From Clostridium sp. E02 (lineage in GTDB: Bacteria; Bacillota; Clostridia; Lachnospirales; Lachnospiraceae): a stretch of 64,000 nucleotides of DNA. A program made the position numbers and the translations under genes. The stretch is taken from positions 1 through 64,000 of the forward strand of contig NZ_RJLQ01000009.1 of the NCBI RefSeq assembly GCF_003833015.1. Reading direction: 5' to 3'. The notes under the pieces were generated by a model. It was not told the origin of the DNA. It saw nothing but the letters and a program-made list of their open reading frames with translations, and did not search any database. Below, one piece after another: positions 46,045 to 54,843 of the stretch (positions are counted from its first letter, which is position 1; the number at the start of each line of letters is the position of its first letter).

Positions 46045-46738
46045 ATTTACCAAACAGGGACCGATTCGATTCGTTGGCCATTTGGATGTGATGCGCTATT
46101 TCCAAAAAGCCATTCGTAGAGCTGACATTGATATTAAGTATAGCGAAGGATTCAGCCCACATCAGATCATGTCTTTCGCGGCGCCTCTAGGGGTTGGTCT
46201 TACAAGCAATGGCGAATACATGGATATAGAAGTAAATTCCATGGAAAGCTGTGAAACTTTGAAGAATGAGTTGAAAGAAACGATGGTGGAGGGGGTTTTA
46301 ATAACCGAATGCCACATGCTAGAGGAACGGGCTAAAAATGCCATGTCTTTGGTTGCTGCAGCGGACTATACCGTTACATTTCGGGAAGAAAAAGAGCTAC
46401 AGGACATGGAGGAATATTTCCGTGGTCTAATGGAGTTTTTTACTCAGCCAACGATTCTGATTACCAAAAAGACCAAAAAAGGGGAACGGGAATTAGATCT
46501 AAAGCAATTTATCTATGAGTTATCGGTTTTAGATAACCGTATTTTCATGAAATTATCTGCTGGAAGTGTAAACAATATAAAACCAGAACTGGTGTTAGAT
46601 GCTTACGACCAGTGGAGAGGGATTACTTCCTCTGAATTTACCTTCTGCATCCAGAGGGAAGAAATCTATGGAAATACTGGAGATGAGGAAAAGTCGGTTC
46701 TGGTTCCATTGGGGCTGATAGGAGAATCCATTGAATAA
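46028..46738 (+). CDS. TIGR03936/DUF2344 radical SAM-associated protein
   Basis: The 236-residue protein opens with MKIRIKFTKQGPIRFVGHLD and continues with IKYSEGFSPHQIMSFAAPLG, the DUF2344 signature. It is the usual partner of the TIGR03960 enzyme and has no known separate activity. GGAGGTG lies seven bases before the ATG at 46028, which overlaps the upstream gene by 17 bases. Its end overlaps the RNase E/G start by eight bases. Confidence 0.93.
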   Translation: MKIRIKFTKQGPIRFVGHLDVMRYFQKAIRRADIDIKYSEGFSPHQIMSFAAPLGVGLTSNGEYMDIEVNSMESCETLKNELKETMVEGVLITECHMLEERAKNAMSLVAAADYTVTFREEKELQDMEEYFRGLMEFFTQPTILITKKTKKGERELDLKQFIYELSVLDNRIFMKLSAGSVNNIKPELVLDAYDQWRGITSSEFTFCIQREEIYGNTGDEEKSVLVPLGLIGESIE

Positions 46739-47933
46739 ATTGATTATAACAAGATGGAATGGTTCCATTTTTACTCTTCTGCAATCCGGTAAGAATACGA
46801 TTCAATTGGATATTGATCCCAGTGGAAACCAATCTATTCTAGGAAATATTTATATAGGAAAAGTAAATAATATAGTAAAAAACATTAATGCGGCCTTTGT
46901 TGATATTGGGAATGGACAGATGGGGTATTTAAGCCTATCTGATCCATTTCTCCATTTTGCGAATCAGCGCCCTTATGAAGGGAAACTAAAGCAAGGGGAT
47001 GAAATTATCGTTCAGGTTGAACGAGAGGCTGTGAAAACAAAGGCTCCGGTATTATCTGGGAATTTAAATATAACAGGACGCTATTTTGTGCTTACATCTG
47101 GAAAAAAGCAAATTGGTTTTTCGGGTAAAATTACTGATCAGACTTGGAAGTCTAAGATGAAATCCGATCTAGAGATGAAAAAAAAAGAAAATTATGGAAT
47201 GATTGTAAGAACCAATGCGTATGGAGCTTCCCAGGAGGAACTAGAAGCAGAATTTTCTGATTTAGAAGATTCTCTAGTAAGAATTCTTGACAACGGGAAG
47301 CATCGAACTTGCTATAGTCTTTTATACAGTTGTGAACCTTCCTATCTTTTGGGATTGAGAGACAGCTTTAAATCTACGTTAGAGGCTGTGATTACCGATG
47401 AACGTGATATCTATGATACCGTTAAGGCGTATTTAGACCGTTATCAGCCGGAGAATTTACAACTTCTTACTTGGTATGAGGATCCGTTACTTCCGCTGAG
47501 GAAGTTGTATCGGATAGAAAAAACGATGGAAGAGGCATTGGGGAAAAAAGTATGGCTCAAATCAGGGGGCTATCTTGTTATTGAGCCAACAGAAGCACTC
47601 GTTGTCATTGATGTAAACACAGGGAAATATTCTGGGCGTAAAGCGCCTCGTGATACAATCATGAAAGTGAATCTGGAGGCTTCGAAGGAAATCGGTCATC
47701 AGCTAAGATTAAGAAATTTATCTGGTATTATTATCATTGATTTTATTGATATGGAAGAAGAGGAAGACCGAGTCCTTTTGGTGAATACTTTAGAACAAAT
47801 TCTATCAAAGGATCCGATAAAAACAACCGTTGTTGAAATAACGAAGTTAAATCTGGTGGAAGTGACAAGAAAAAAAATAAAAAAACCCATTTATGAACAG
47901 GCAGCGCAGTTGAAGGAGAATGTTTCAATATGA
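46731..47933 (+). CDS. rng: Ribonuclease E/G family protein
   Basis: The 400-residue RNase G-type endonuclease contains the S1-like domain (about 35-120, GNIYIGKVNNIVKNINAAFVD), the 5-prime sensor region, and the DNase I-like catalytic part with VVIDVNTGKYSG and IIIDFIDMEEEED (the two Mg-binding aspartates). The C-terminal Zn-link cysteines of longer relatives are not evident. It is likely co-transcribed with the two preceding genes. Confidence 0.93.
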   Translation: MNKLIITRWNGSIFTLLQSGKNTIQLDIDPSGNQSILGNIYIGKVNNIVKNINAAFVDIGNGQMGYLSLSDPFLHFANQRPYEGKLKQGDEIIVQVEREAVKTKAPVLSGNLNITGRYFVLTSGKKQIGFSGKITDQTWKSKMKSDLEMKKKENYGMIVRTNAYGASQEELEAEFSDLEDSLVRILDNGKHRTCYSLLYSCEPSYLLGLRDSFKSTLEAVITDERDIYDTVKAYLDRYQPENLQLLTWYEDPLLPLRKLYRIEKTMEEALGKKVWLKSGGYLVIEPTEALVVIDVNTGKYSGRKAPRDTIMKVNLEASKEIGHQLRLRNLSGIIIIDFIDMEEEEDRVLLVNTLEQILSKDPIKTTVVEITKLNLVEVTRKKIKKPIYEQAAQLKENVSI

Positions 47934-48201
47934 AATCATTGTAGTGGGTTGTGGCAAGGTGGGAACAACCCTGGCAGAGCAATTATATAAAGAAAATCAT
48001 GATATTGTTCTGATCGACAAAAATCCCGACGTAATCCAATCCATATCGGAACGATTCGATGTGATGGGGGTGGTTGGAAATGGTACAGTAAATAAAGTTC
48101 AAATGGAGGCAGGAATTTACATGCTTTGCTGCTTAATTGCAAAAAAAGCTGGAAACTGTCATATCATGCTTTTTGCACCGTCTACCTGGAAAAAATATTA
48201 A
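47920..48201 (+). pseudogene. Degraded trkA (potassium uptake NAD-binding subunit) remnant
   Basis: The first 65 residues are a normal TrkA N-domain: IIVVGCGKVGTTLAEQLYK, then HDIVLIDKNPDVIQSISERF and VMGVVGNGTV. After MEAGI the roughly 20 residues that normally precede the NLLCCLIAKKLG-type helix are missing: the text jumps to YMLCCLIAKKAGNCH and then derails to a stop. Real TrkA is about 450 residues. No TrkH is near. It overlaps rng by 14 bases and is followed by a terminator, so it is still transcribed. Confidence 0.82.
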
Positions 48202-48205
48202 TAAA

Positions 48206-48259
48206 AAAACTCCCCTTACATCGCCAATTAAGATACGTGGCTTTTGCAAGGGGAGTTTT
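48206..48259. terminator. Bidirectional terminator between trkA remnant and MFS gene
   Basis: A 12-base perfect stem, AAAACTCCCCTT (48206-48217) with AAGGGGAGTTTT (48248-48259), with an inner GCCA/TGGC pairing and T-runs on both strands. Confidence 0.85.
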
Positions 48260-48264
48260 AGCTT

Positions 48265-49461
48265 TTATGTTTCCTCTAGCTTTATAACATGCCAGTTCCG
48301 GAAATTTATAGCGGATAGTACAATCATAAATCCTACGTTAATGACTAAGATGCTAATTGCAGCAACGATTCCAATGTGATCTGCAATTCCACCAATTAAT
48401 TGAGGGGTCAGGATTCCACCCATCGCTGATATAGCCGTTAAAAGTGACATTCCCAGTGTAGAACCCTGTATTAATGGTCCGGCATTTGCAATACACGTAG
48501 GATAAATACCGGAGAGAAATAAACCGAATCCAAGAAGAGCAATGGTTACCATAGGTAAACTTTTCACTGAAATCAAAAGGAAAAAACAAAGGGCGCTGCC
48601 TAAGACATTTACCAGTATAAGTGTACTTCCATTCCACTTTTTAGACAATTTGGCGCAGAGCAATCGTCCGCCCATAATAACAAGCCAGGTAAAGGATACC
48701 AGTGTAGTAGCGTATTCTTCGGACATAACCCCTATATTCTGCAAATAAGTAACAAACCATCCGTTGATACAATTTTCAACACCCAAATAAAAAAACAAAA
48801 TAAATGCGATACAGTAAAAACGAAAGGATCGAAGAAATCCCTGATTCTTCGCATTACCATTTGTTTTTGCTTTCTTCTTAAGATCATTGGATGACTGATT
48901 GATTCGTGAGTCATCAAGTGTACCGTAAGAGATTGCGGATGTTGCTGTCAAAAATAGGATAAGGTAGAGTGTGACTCTCCAGCTAAATCCAAATTTCATA
49001 AGCAAAGCGGTTAACAAAGGAGCGAGAAATGCACCGATGGCAAAGCAGCAGTGGAGCAGGTTCAATTTGCTGGCGGCTTCTTCTTTGTAGATATCGTTGA
49101 CTGCAGCGTTATTTAAGATGGTGATGCAGCCTCTTATCATACCATACAGAAACATGATTCCGTACATGATTGGAAGCGGTGGTAAAAAGCTTAAGATCAA
49201 AAGACAAATTGGAGCTAATAATGTCATAAGGAAGATTGCTTTTTTTCTACCCATATAAGAGACCATAAGTGGAAATACAAAACTGGCTGCAAGATTACCG
49301 GCAGCCATCGCCGACAAAAGTCCTCCGGCAGCCAGAAAGCTGATTCCAGCTTCCCTTATAATAGATGGCAAGATTGCGCCTATTATAAGAACAGCCATGC
49401 CGCTGACCGCATACCCATAACAGCAGCGAATAAAAATGTGATTTCGTTTATCAGTATTCAT
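48265..49461 (-). CDS. MFS transporter
   Basis: The 398-residue protein has about 12 predicted membrane helices in two halves, separated by a charged cytoplasmic loop (about 190-210, SSNDLKKKAKTNGNAKNQG). The MFS motif A-like loop VSYMGRKKAIFL follows helix 2. The second half contains GFGLFLSGIYPTCIANAGP, resembling sugar-type (fucose/glucose permease-like) MFS proteins. The substrate is unknown. It is monocistronic on the minus strand between two conserved plus-strand clusters. Confidence 0.88.
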   Translation of the reverse strand: MNTDKRNHIFIRCCYGYAVSGMAVLIIGAILPSIIREAGISFLAAGGLLSAMAAGNLAASFVFPLMVSYMGRKKAIFLMTLLAPICLLILSFLPPLPIMYGIMFLYGMIRGCITILNNAAVNDIYKEEAASKLNLLHCCFAIGAFLAPLLTALLMKFGFSWRVTLYLILFLTATSAISYGTLDDSRINQSSNDLKKKAKTNGNAKNQGFLRSFRFYCIAFILFFYLGVENCINGWFVTYLQNIGVMSEEYATTLVSFTWLVIMGGRLLCAKLSKKWNGSTLILVNVLGSALCFFLLISVKSLPMVTIALLGFGLFLSGIYPTCIANAGPLIQGSTLGMSLLTAISAMGGILTPQLIGGIADHIGIVAAISILVINVGFMIVLSAINFRNWHVIKLEET

Positions 49462-49574
49462 TTATACACTCCTTTTATTTAATCACAAAGCATCATTATA
49501 CTAAGAGACTCAGTATAATACAAGCGATACCTGCATTTTACAAAGAAATTGCTTGTTATTTTCATGAAAATATA

Positions 49575-49603
49575 TTGACATAATTGTTTGAGAGTGATAT
49601 ATT
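49575..49603 (+). promoter_or_regulatory. Sigma-A promoter of the rplU operon
   Basis: Perfect TTGACA (49575-49580), 17-base spacer, TATATT (49598-49603). Confidence 0.82.
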
Positions 49604-49609
49604 AATACA

Positions 49610-49690
49610 GTATGCCGCACAATGAGGTTCAAAAGATTCTGTTTTAACAGAGCACCGTATTTGGCGAGTAATGATAATAGGAGGTGCCAT
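49610..49690 (+). ncRNA. Probable L21 leader (ribosomal protein autoregulatory leader)
   Basis: About 80 bases of untranslated leader precede rplU, with short pairing potential and the GGCGAGTAATGATAATAGG stretch before the Shine-Dalgarno. Low-GC Firmicutes commonly carry an L21 leader here. I infer it from position; I have not matched a covariance model. Confidence 0.45.
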
Positions 49691-49999
49691 ATGTACGCGA
49701 TTATTGCAACAGGTGGTAAGCAATACAAAGTAGCGGAAGGCGATATCATTAAAGTGGAAAAGCTTGGTGTTGACGCTGGCGAAGCTGTCACATTTGACCA
49801 AGTACTTGTTGTAAACAATGGTGAATTAGCTGTTGGATGCCCAACTGTAGCAGGTGCTACCGTAACTGGTTCAGTTGTTAAAGAAGGCAAAGCAAAAAAA
49901 GTTATTGTTTACAAGTATAAGAGAAAATCTGGATACCACAAAAAGAATGGTCACAGACAAACTTATACACAGGTTAAGATCGAAAAGATCAATGCTTAA
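49691..49999 (+). CDS. rplU: 50S ribosomal protein L21
   Basis: This 102-residue L21 starts [14 protein letters not shown] and ends with the basic [27 protein letters not shown] is six bases upstream of the ATG at 49691. A longer frame from 49622 lies in the leader and is not used. It leads the conserved rplU-prp-rpmA-obg cluster. Confidence 0.97.
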   Translation: MYAIIATGGKQYKVAEGDIIKVEKLGVDAGEAVTFDQVLVVNNGELAVGCPTVAGATVTGSVVKEGKAKKVIVYKYKRKSGYHKKNGHRQTYTQVKIEKINA

Positions 50000-50001
50000 T
50001 C

Positions 50002-50337
50002 ATGATAAGTGTAACCGTATTCGTTGATTCAGAACAACACTATAGTGGGATTCAGTTATTGGGACATGCTGGGCTGGCAGATAATCCACAGGATGGACAG
50101 GATCTTGTCTGTGCTGCAGTATCGGCTCTTACATTCAACATGGTAAACAGTGTGGAACAATTTACAGAAGATTCCTTTGAAGTAGAGGAAGAAGAGTCAG
50201 GCTCTTTGAAAATTCGTTTTACTTCAGATATTAGTTCAGAGTCGCAACTCCTTATGAACTCTCTTATATTTGGATTACAGGATATAGAGGAAGAGTATGG
50301 AGAACCATATATTAAAATCCGATTTAGGGAGGTGTAA
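50002..50337 (+). CDS. prp: Ribosomal-processing cysteine protease Prp
   Basis: This 111-residue protease removes the N-terminal extension of L27 in Firmicutes. Catalytic residues H22 (GHAG) and C37 (LVCAAVSAL) are in place. It lies, as always, between L21 and L27, and the L27 here has the matching extension. Confidence 0.95.
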   Translation: MISVTVFVDSEQHYSGIQLLGHAGLADNPQDGQDLVCAAVSALTFNMVNSVEQFTEDSFEVEEEESGSLKIRFTSDISSESQLLMNSLIFGLQDIEEEYGEPYIKIRFREV

Positions 50338-50340
50338 GTT

Positions 50341-50631
50341 ATGTTAAAGATGAACCTTCAATTTTTCGCTCATAAAAAGGGTGTTGGTTCTACCAAGAAC
50401 GGTAGAGATTCCGAGTCTAAGAGATTAGGTGCCAAAAGAGCTGATGGTCAATTCGTATTAGCAGGTAATATACTTTATAGACAGCGTGGAACTCATATTC
50501 ACCCAGGCATCAACGTAGGCCGTGGTGGTGATGATACATTATTCGCTTTAGTGAATGGCGTTGTTAAATTTGAGAGAAAAGGCAGAGACAAAAAGCAGGT
50601 TTCTGTTTATCCAAAAGTAATCAATGAATAA
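50341..50631 (+). CDS. rpmA: 50S ribosomal protein L27 with Prp-cleavable extension
   Basis: The 96-residue L27 begins [20 protein letters not shown]. In Firmicutes Prp cleaves after the FF pair to expose AHKKG, which reaches the peptidyl transferase centre. The rest is standard L27 ([19 protein letters not shown]). AGGGAGGT overlaps the prp stop. Confidence 0.97.
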   Translation: MLKMNLQFFAHKKGVGSTKNGRDSESKRLGAKRADGQFVLAGNILYRQRGTHIHPGINVGRGGDDTLFALVNGVVKFERKGRDKKQVSVYPKVINE

Positions 50632-50638
50632 TTGGACC

Positions 50639-50671
50639 GGCTTCATACCTTAACGTATGGAGCCGTTTTTT
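50639..50671 (+). terminator. Intrinsic terminator after rpmA
   Basis: GGCTTCATAC (50639-50648) pairs with GTATGGAGCC (50655-50664), one G-U pair, then GTTTTTTG. obg begins about 80 bases later. Confidence 0.82.
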
Positions 50672-50748
50672 GCGATAACGGCTATTTTGCAAAAAATGGA
50701 ATGATTTGGTTTCAATTATTTCGCATTAGAAAGGGAACAGGTGAATGA

Positions 50749-52032
50749 ATGTTTGCCGATAGAGCAAAGATATACATTAGATCTGGAAAAGGCGGGGATG
50801 GACATATCAGCTTCCGCAGAGAACTCTATGTACCGTGTGGCGGTCCGGATGGCGGTGATGGCGGCAGAGGCGGCAATATTATTTTTGAGGTGAATGAGGG
50901 GCTTAATACATTAACAGACTTCAGACACATTCATAAATATAATGCACAAGATGGACAGCCAGGTAATAAAAAAAGATGCCATGGAAAAGATGGAGAAGAT
51001 TTAATAATTAAAGTGCCAGAGGGAACCATTATTAAGGACTTTGAATCTGGCAAGGTAATTGCAGATATGTCAGGTGAGAACCGTCGCGAAGTTATTTTAA
51101 AGGGCGGAAAAGGTGGTCAAGGTAATATGCACTTTGCCACGCCTACGATGCAGGCACCCAAGTATGCACAGCCTGGACAGTCTGCACAAGAATTATGGGT
51201 GCAGTTAGAGTTAAAGGTAATCGCAGACATTGGATTAATTGGATTTCCTAATGTAGGAAAATCCACCTTGCTTTCTAGAGTCAGCAACGCTAGACCTAAA
51301 ATTGCAAATTATCATTTTACAACATTGAATCCTCATTTGGGAGTAGTAGATATTGACGGTGAAAAGGGTTTTGTTATGGCCGACATACCTGGACTGATTG
51401 AGGGTGCTTCTCAGGGAGTTGGATTAGGACATGATTTTTTGCGTCATATCGAACGTACCAGAGTGTTGGTTCATGTAGTTGATGCTGCTTCTACTGAAGG
51501 GCGGGACCCGGTTGCTGATATTAAGGCGATTAATAAGGAACTTGAAGCTTACAATGAGGACCTTTTAAAGCGTCCGCAGATTATAGCAGCCAATAAAGTA
51601 GATGTGATTTATTCTGAAGATGAAGATCCTGTTTTGAAGTTGAAAGCTGAGTTTGAACCCAAAGGGATGAAGGTATATCCAATCTCTGCAGTCAGTGGAC
51701 AAGGCGTGAAGGAACTTCTTTATGCTATCTTTGAACAGCTTAAGAATACAGATTTAAGTCCAGTCGTATTTGAGAAGGAATTTGATTTAACCAGACTAGC
51801 AACTTCACTACTTCCATATAGCGTGGAAGTTACAGAAGATGGGGTTTATGTTGTGGAAGGACCTCGTATTGAAAAGATGTTAGGATACACGAATCTGGAA
51901 TCCGAAAAAGGTTTCAGCTTTTTCCAGAAGTTTTTAAAGGATAACGATATATTAGAAAAATTGGAAGAAGCAGGAATTCAAGAAGGGGATACCGTTCGCA
52001 TGTATGGTCTGGAATTTGACTATTACAAGTAA
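50749..52032 (+). CDS. obg: GTPase Obg
   Basis: This 427-residue GTPase functions in 50S assembly, stress and sporulation initiation. It has an N-terminal glycine-rich Obg fold (about 1-158, GGDGGRGGNIIF), G1 GFPNVGKST, G3 DIPGLIEGA, G4 NKVD, and a C-terminal OCT domain (about 345-427). AAAGGGAAC precedes the ATG. Confidence 0.97.
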   Translation: MFADRAKIYIRSGKGGDGHISFRRELYVPCGGPDGGDGGRGGNIIFEVNEGLNTLTDFRHIHKYNAQDGQPGNKKRCHGKDGEDLIIKVPEGTIIKDFESGKVIADMSGENRREVILKGGKGGQGNMHFATPTMQAPKYAQPGQSAQELWVQLELKVIADIGLIGFPNVGKSTLLSRVSNARPKIANYHFTTLNPHLGVVDIDGEKGFVMADIPGLIEGASQGVGLGHDFLRHIERTRVLVHVVDAASTEGRDPVADIKAINKELEAYNEDLLKRPQIIAANKVDVIYSEDEDPVLKLKAEFEPKGMKVYPISAVSGQGVKELLYAIFEQLKNTDLSPVVFEKEFDLTRLATSLLPYSVEVTEDGVYVVEGPRIEKMLGYTNLESEKGFSFFQKFLKDNDILEKLEEAGIQEGDTVRMYGLEFDYYK

Positions 52033-52045
52033 CAAGGAGAATATT

Positions 52046-52342
52046 ATGACAAGTAAGCAAAGATCCTATTTAAAGGGTTTGGCGATGAATATAGATCCTG
52101 TATTTCAGATTGGTAAATCCAGTTTAACCCCTGAGATTACAACTGCAATTACAGAAGCGCTAGAAGCAAGGGAATTAATTAAGATTACAGTACTAAAAAA
52201 TTGCATGGATGGTGCTGGAAGTATTGCCTCCATATTGTCTGAACGCTCTCATTCGGAGGTAGTTCAGGTGATTGGAAGAAAGATCATACTTTATAGGCAG
52301 GCAAAAGAGGAAGCGAAAAGAAAGATTGTACTTCCAAAATAA
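52046..52342 (+). CDS. yhbY: CRM-domain RNA-binding protein YhbY
   Basis: This 98-residue single CRM domain protein is associated with pre-50S particles. MTSKQRSYLKGLAMNIDPVFQIGKSSLTP and the later GRKIILYRQ match YhbY. The ATG at 52046 follows AAGGAGA; an upstream start inside obg is unnecessary. Confidence 0.93.
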   Translation: MTSKQRSYLKGLAMNIDPVFQIGKSSLTPEITTAITEALEARELIKITVLKNCMDGAGSIASILSERSHSEVVQVIGRKIILYRQAKEEAKRKIVLPK

Positions 52343-52374
52343 TCCTGCATTTCTACGGTCAGGAGTTAAATATT

Positions 52375-52995
52375 ATGGGAAAAATCGGTATTATGGGTGG
52401 AACGTTTGATCCCATCCATAATGGACACTTAATGCTTGGAGAACAGGCACATAGAGAATATGATTTAGATGAAGTCTGGTTTATGCCCTCGGGGCATCCA
52501 CCTCATAAAGAGGAGGATCGTGTAACAGTTCCAGCCTTACGTCTTGCTATGACAGAGGAAGCTGTGAAAAATCGACCGGGATTGTTCTGTTCAAATTTCG
52601 AAGTGAAAAGAAAAGGGAATACGTATACGGCTCAGACGCTAACAAATCTTCATAAAATTTATCCAGAGCATACGTTTTACTTTATTATCGGAGCGGATTC
52701 TCTTTATGAAATAGAAAAATGGTATGAACCGGAGCAGGTAATGATTCAGGCAGTGATCCTTGTGGCAAGCCGAGAATATGAGGATGCGGACCGATCGATG
52801 GAACGACAAATAGCCCATCTATCAACCCAATATAATGCTGATATTCGTATCCTTCATTGTAGCGAAATGGATATTTCATCTGCTGAAATACGTCAAAAAA
52901 TTGCGAAGGGGCTGTCCGTTGCGGCGGACCTCCCGGAGACGGTTCTGGCGTATATTAAGAACCATGGCTTGTATCAGGAGATGGAGGATTCATGA
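52375..52995 (+). CDS. nadD: Nicotinate-nucleotide adenylyltransferase
   Basis: This 206-residue enzyme makes deamido-NAD from nicotinate mononucleotide and ATP. Motifs are GIMGGTFDPIHNGHL, MPSGHPPHK and the ISSAEIRQKI nucleotidyl-binding end. It overlaps yqeK by four bases. Confidence 0.96.
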   Translation: MGKIGIMGGTFDPIHNGHLMLGEQAHREYDLDEVWFMPSGHPPHKEEDRVTVPALRLAMTEEAVKNRPGLFCSNFEVKRKGNTYTAQTLTNLHKIYPEHTFYFIIGADSLYEIEKWYEPEQVMIQAVILVASREYEDADRSMERQIAHLSTQYNADIRILHCSEMDISSAEIRQKIAKGLSVAADLPETVLAYIKNHGLYQEMEDS

Positions 52996-53582
52996 AGAGT
53001 AGCATTATAGACTTGAGAAATGATTTAAAGGTTCGATTGAGTCCTTTTCGATATGAACACACAATTAGTGTTTCATTTATGTGTTCTGCATTAGCAATGT
53101 GTTATGATTATGATCTGGACAGAGCTGAATTGGCTGGGTTACTCCATGACTGTGCCAAATGCTACGGGAACGATGAAATTATTATAAAATGTAAGAAACG
53201 AGATATAGATATAACGGATGAAGAACAAAAAGCCCCAGCTGTGTTGCATGCAAAATATGGTGCATGGCTGGCAAAGCATAAATATAGCGTAGAGGAACCA
53301 GAGGTTCTAGAGGCGATTCGTTGGCATACGACTGGCAAGCCTAATATGACAATGCTGGATAAGATAGTTTTTACTGCAGACTATATAGAACCAAGAAGAG
53401 ATCAAGCACCAGATCTGTCTTTTGTTCGTTCTTTGGCATTCTTAGATTTGGATGAAGCAGTCTATCAGATCTTAAAAGACACTCTGGGATATCTAGATAA
53501 AAAAGGAAGTTCAGTGGACTCTATGTCAAAGCAGGCATATGCTTATTATAAGCAGGTTCACATGGAAAAGAAGGGAGAATAA
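52992..53582 (+). CDS. yqeK: HD-domain phosphohydrolase YqeK (Ap4A hydrolase type)
   Basis: The 196-residue HD protein has YEHTISVSFM, LLHDCAKCY (HD pair), WHTTGKPNM and DYIEPRRDQAP, all typical of YqeK, a symmetrical diadenosine tetraphosphatase. The nadD-yqeK-rsfS order is conserved. Confidence 0.94.
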   Translation: MKSSIIDLRNDLKVRLSPFRYEHTISVSFMCSALAMCYDYDLDRAELAGLLHDCAKCYGNDEIIIKCKKRDIDITDEEQKAPAVLHAKYGAWLAKHKYSVEEPEVLEAIRWHTTGKPNMTMLDKIVFTADYIEPRRDQAPDLSFVRSLAFLDLDEAVYQILKDTLGYLDKKGSSVDSMSKQAYAYYKQVHMEKKGE

Positions 53583-53584
53583 CG

Positions 53585-53941
53585 ATGAATCAATCTGTTG
53601 ATATGGTAAAAACAGCTTACACTGCTTTATCAGACAAAAAGGGAGAGGAAATAAGCATCATTGATATACGCAATGTATCTGTTGTAGCCGACTATTTTAT
53701 CATTGCAAGTGGTTTAAATGCAAATCAGGTTCAAGCTATGGTAGACAATGTGGAAGCAGCACTTGAAGGGAAGGGCTATGTTTGCAAACAAATAGAAGGA
53801 TATCAAACTGCGAACTGGATCCTTATGGATTATGGCGATATTATTGTTCATGTTTTTGACCGTGACAACCGTCTGTTTTATGATTTGGAACGAATCTGGA
53901 GAGATGGAAAAACGATGCAGCTAGAAGATTTGGAAGTGTAA
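53585..53941 (+). CDS. rsfS: Ribosomal silencing factor RsfS
   Basis: The 118-residue RsfS binds L14 and blocks subunit joining under starvation. VVADYFIIASGLNANQVQAM and WILMDYGDIIVHVF are the family signatures. It begins three bases after yqeK, with GAAGGGAG inside the end of that gene, and closes the cluster. Confidence 0.96.
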   Translation: MNQSVDMVKTAYTALSDKKGEEISIIDIRNVSVVADYFIIASGLNANQVQAMVDNVEAALEGKGYVCKQIEGYQTANWILMDYGDIIVHVFDRDNRLFYDLERIWRDGKTMQLEDLEV

Positions 53942-54012
53942 TCTACAGCTAAGAGTATTAGTTACTAGATATAAGGTTCCTTTTAAATCTTAATATAAGA
54001 ATGAGTACCAGG

Positions 54013-54044
54013 CGGCTTAAGACAATTGTTGAAAGCCGTTTTTT
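54013..54044 (+). terminator. Intrinsic terminator after rsfS
   Basis: CGGCTT (54013-54018) pairs with AAGCCG (54033-54038), followed directly by six T residues. A second, much longer inverted repeat begins at the last T. Confidence 0.75.
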
Positions 54045-54086
54045 AGGCTAGTGTTAACATAATTGTTTTATGTTAACACTAGCCTA
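54044..54086. repeat. Perfect 19-bp inverted repeat between rsfS and lexA
   Basis: The arm 54044-54062 (TAGGCTAGTGTTAACATAA) is exactly complementary to 54068-54086 around a 5-base loop. It has no proper T-run on either side (AAATTTGTTT on plus, AAAAAACGG on minus). It sits just beyond the end of lexA and may help terminate lexA transcripts or be a relic of a small element. Confidence 0.8.
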
Positions 54087-54099
54087 AATTTGTTTAAAA

Positions 54100-54720
54100 T
54101 CAATGGATTCCCAATCGAAACAATCCAATTACTTTTCCGAGTATATCTACATGATCTACAATGATAGGATCCAAAGAATCGTTCTCAGGTTGTAGGCGGT
54201 AATGGCCATCCTCTTTAAAGAATCTTTTTACAGTAGCAGAATCATCAACTAAAGCTACAACAATCTCTCCATTTTGCGCTGTCGGACATTGTTCAATGAT
54301 AATCTGATCGCCTTCTAAGATACCTGCATTAATCATAGAATTACCCTTTACTTTTAACATGAACGTCTCTGCATTTGGTAAAAGATCAGAAGGAATAGGG
54401 TAATAATTCTCAATATTCTCTTCTGCATAGAGTGGTTGACCAGCCGCAACCGTTCCAAGAACAGGAACATTCACGACTTCTCTGCGAGTTAAATTAAAAC
54501 AATCATCAATAATCTCAATAGTTCGCGGCTTTGTCGGATCTCTTCTGATATACCCTTTTTCTTCCAGTGTTTCCAGATGAGAGTGTACGGAGGATGTTGA
54601 CTTTAAATGAACAGCTTCACAAATCTCTCTAACTGCAGGTGGATACCCCTTTTTTAAAATCGTTTCTTTTATATATGCTAAAATTTCTTGCTGTTTTGGT
54701 GTTATCTTTTCTTGCGCCAT
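54100..54720 (-). CDS. lexA: SOS repressor LexA
   Basis: The 206-residue LexA has an N-terminal winged helix (about 1-65), cleavage site A93-G94 in GTVAAGQP, and the S24 protease dyad S128 (KGNSMINAG) and K165 (ATVKRFF). It is self-cleaved on RecA activation. A GAGGAGG site lies before the start. Its promoter contains a LexA box, so it is autoregulated, and it diverges from a LysM gene also flanked by boxes. Confidence 0.97.
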   Translation of the reverse strand: MAQEKITPKQQEILAYIKETILKKGYPPAVREICEAVHLKSTSSVHSHLETLEEKGYIRRDPTKPRTIEIIDDCFNLTRREVVNVPVLGTVAAGQPLYAEENIENYYPIPSDLLPNAETFMLKVKGNSMINAGILEGDQIIIEQCPTAQNGEIVVALVDDSATVKRFFKEDGHYRLQPENDSLDPIIVDHVDILGKVIGLFRLGIH

Positions 54721-54753
54721 ACTACAGCCTCCTCAATCCTTTTCATTAGAACT

Positions 54754-54782
54754 ATAGTAACATATGTTCGATAAAAATGCAA
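54754..54782 (-). promoter_or_regulatory. lexA promoter
   Basis: On the minus strand TTGCAT (54782-54777), 17-base spacer, TACTAT (54759-54754). LexA box 1 lies in its spacer. Confidence 0.6.
54757..54770. promoter_or_regulatory. LexA box 1
   Basis: GTAACATATGTTCG, close to the Firmicute CGAAC-N4-GTTCG consensus. It overlaps the lexA promoter, consistent with autorepression. Confidence 0.85.
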
Positions 54783-54793
54783 ACCTTTGTTCG
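54780..54793. promoter_or_regulatory. LexA box 2
   Basis: CAAACCTTTGTTCG, midway between the divergent promoters, just upstream of the -35 of the LysM gene. Confidence 0.7.
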
Positions 54794-54801
54794 AAAAACC
54801 A

Positions 54802-54831
54802 TTGACAAACTTATATTTGCAGTGCTATCAT
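54802..54831 (+). promoter_or_regulatory. Promoter of the LysM SOS gene
   Basis: TTGACA (54802-54807), 18-base spacer, TATCAT (54826-54831). Confidence 0.7.
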
Positions 54832-54843
54832 AGAATTAGAAAA

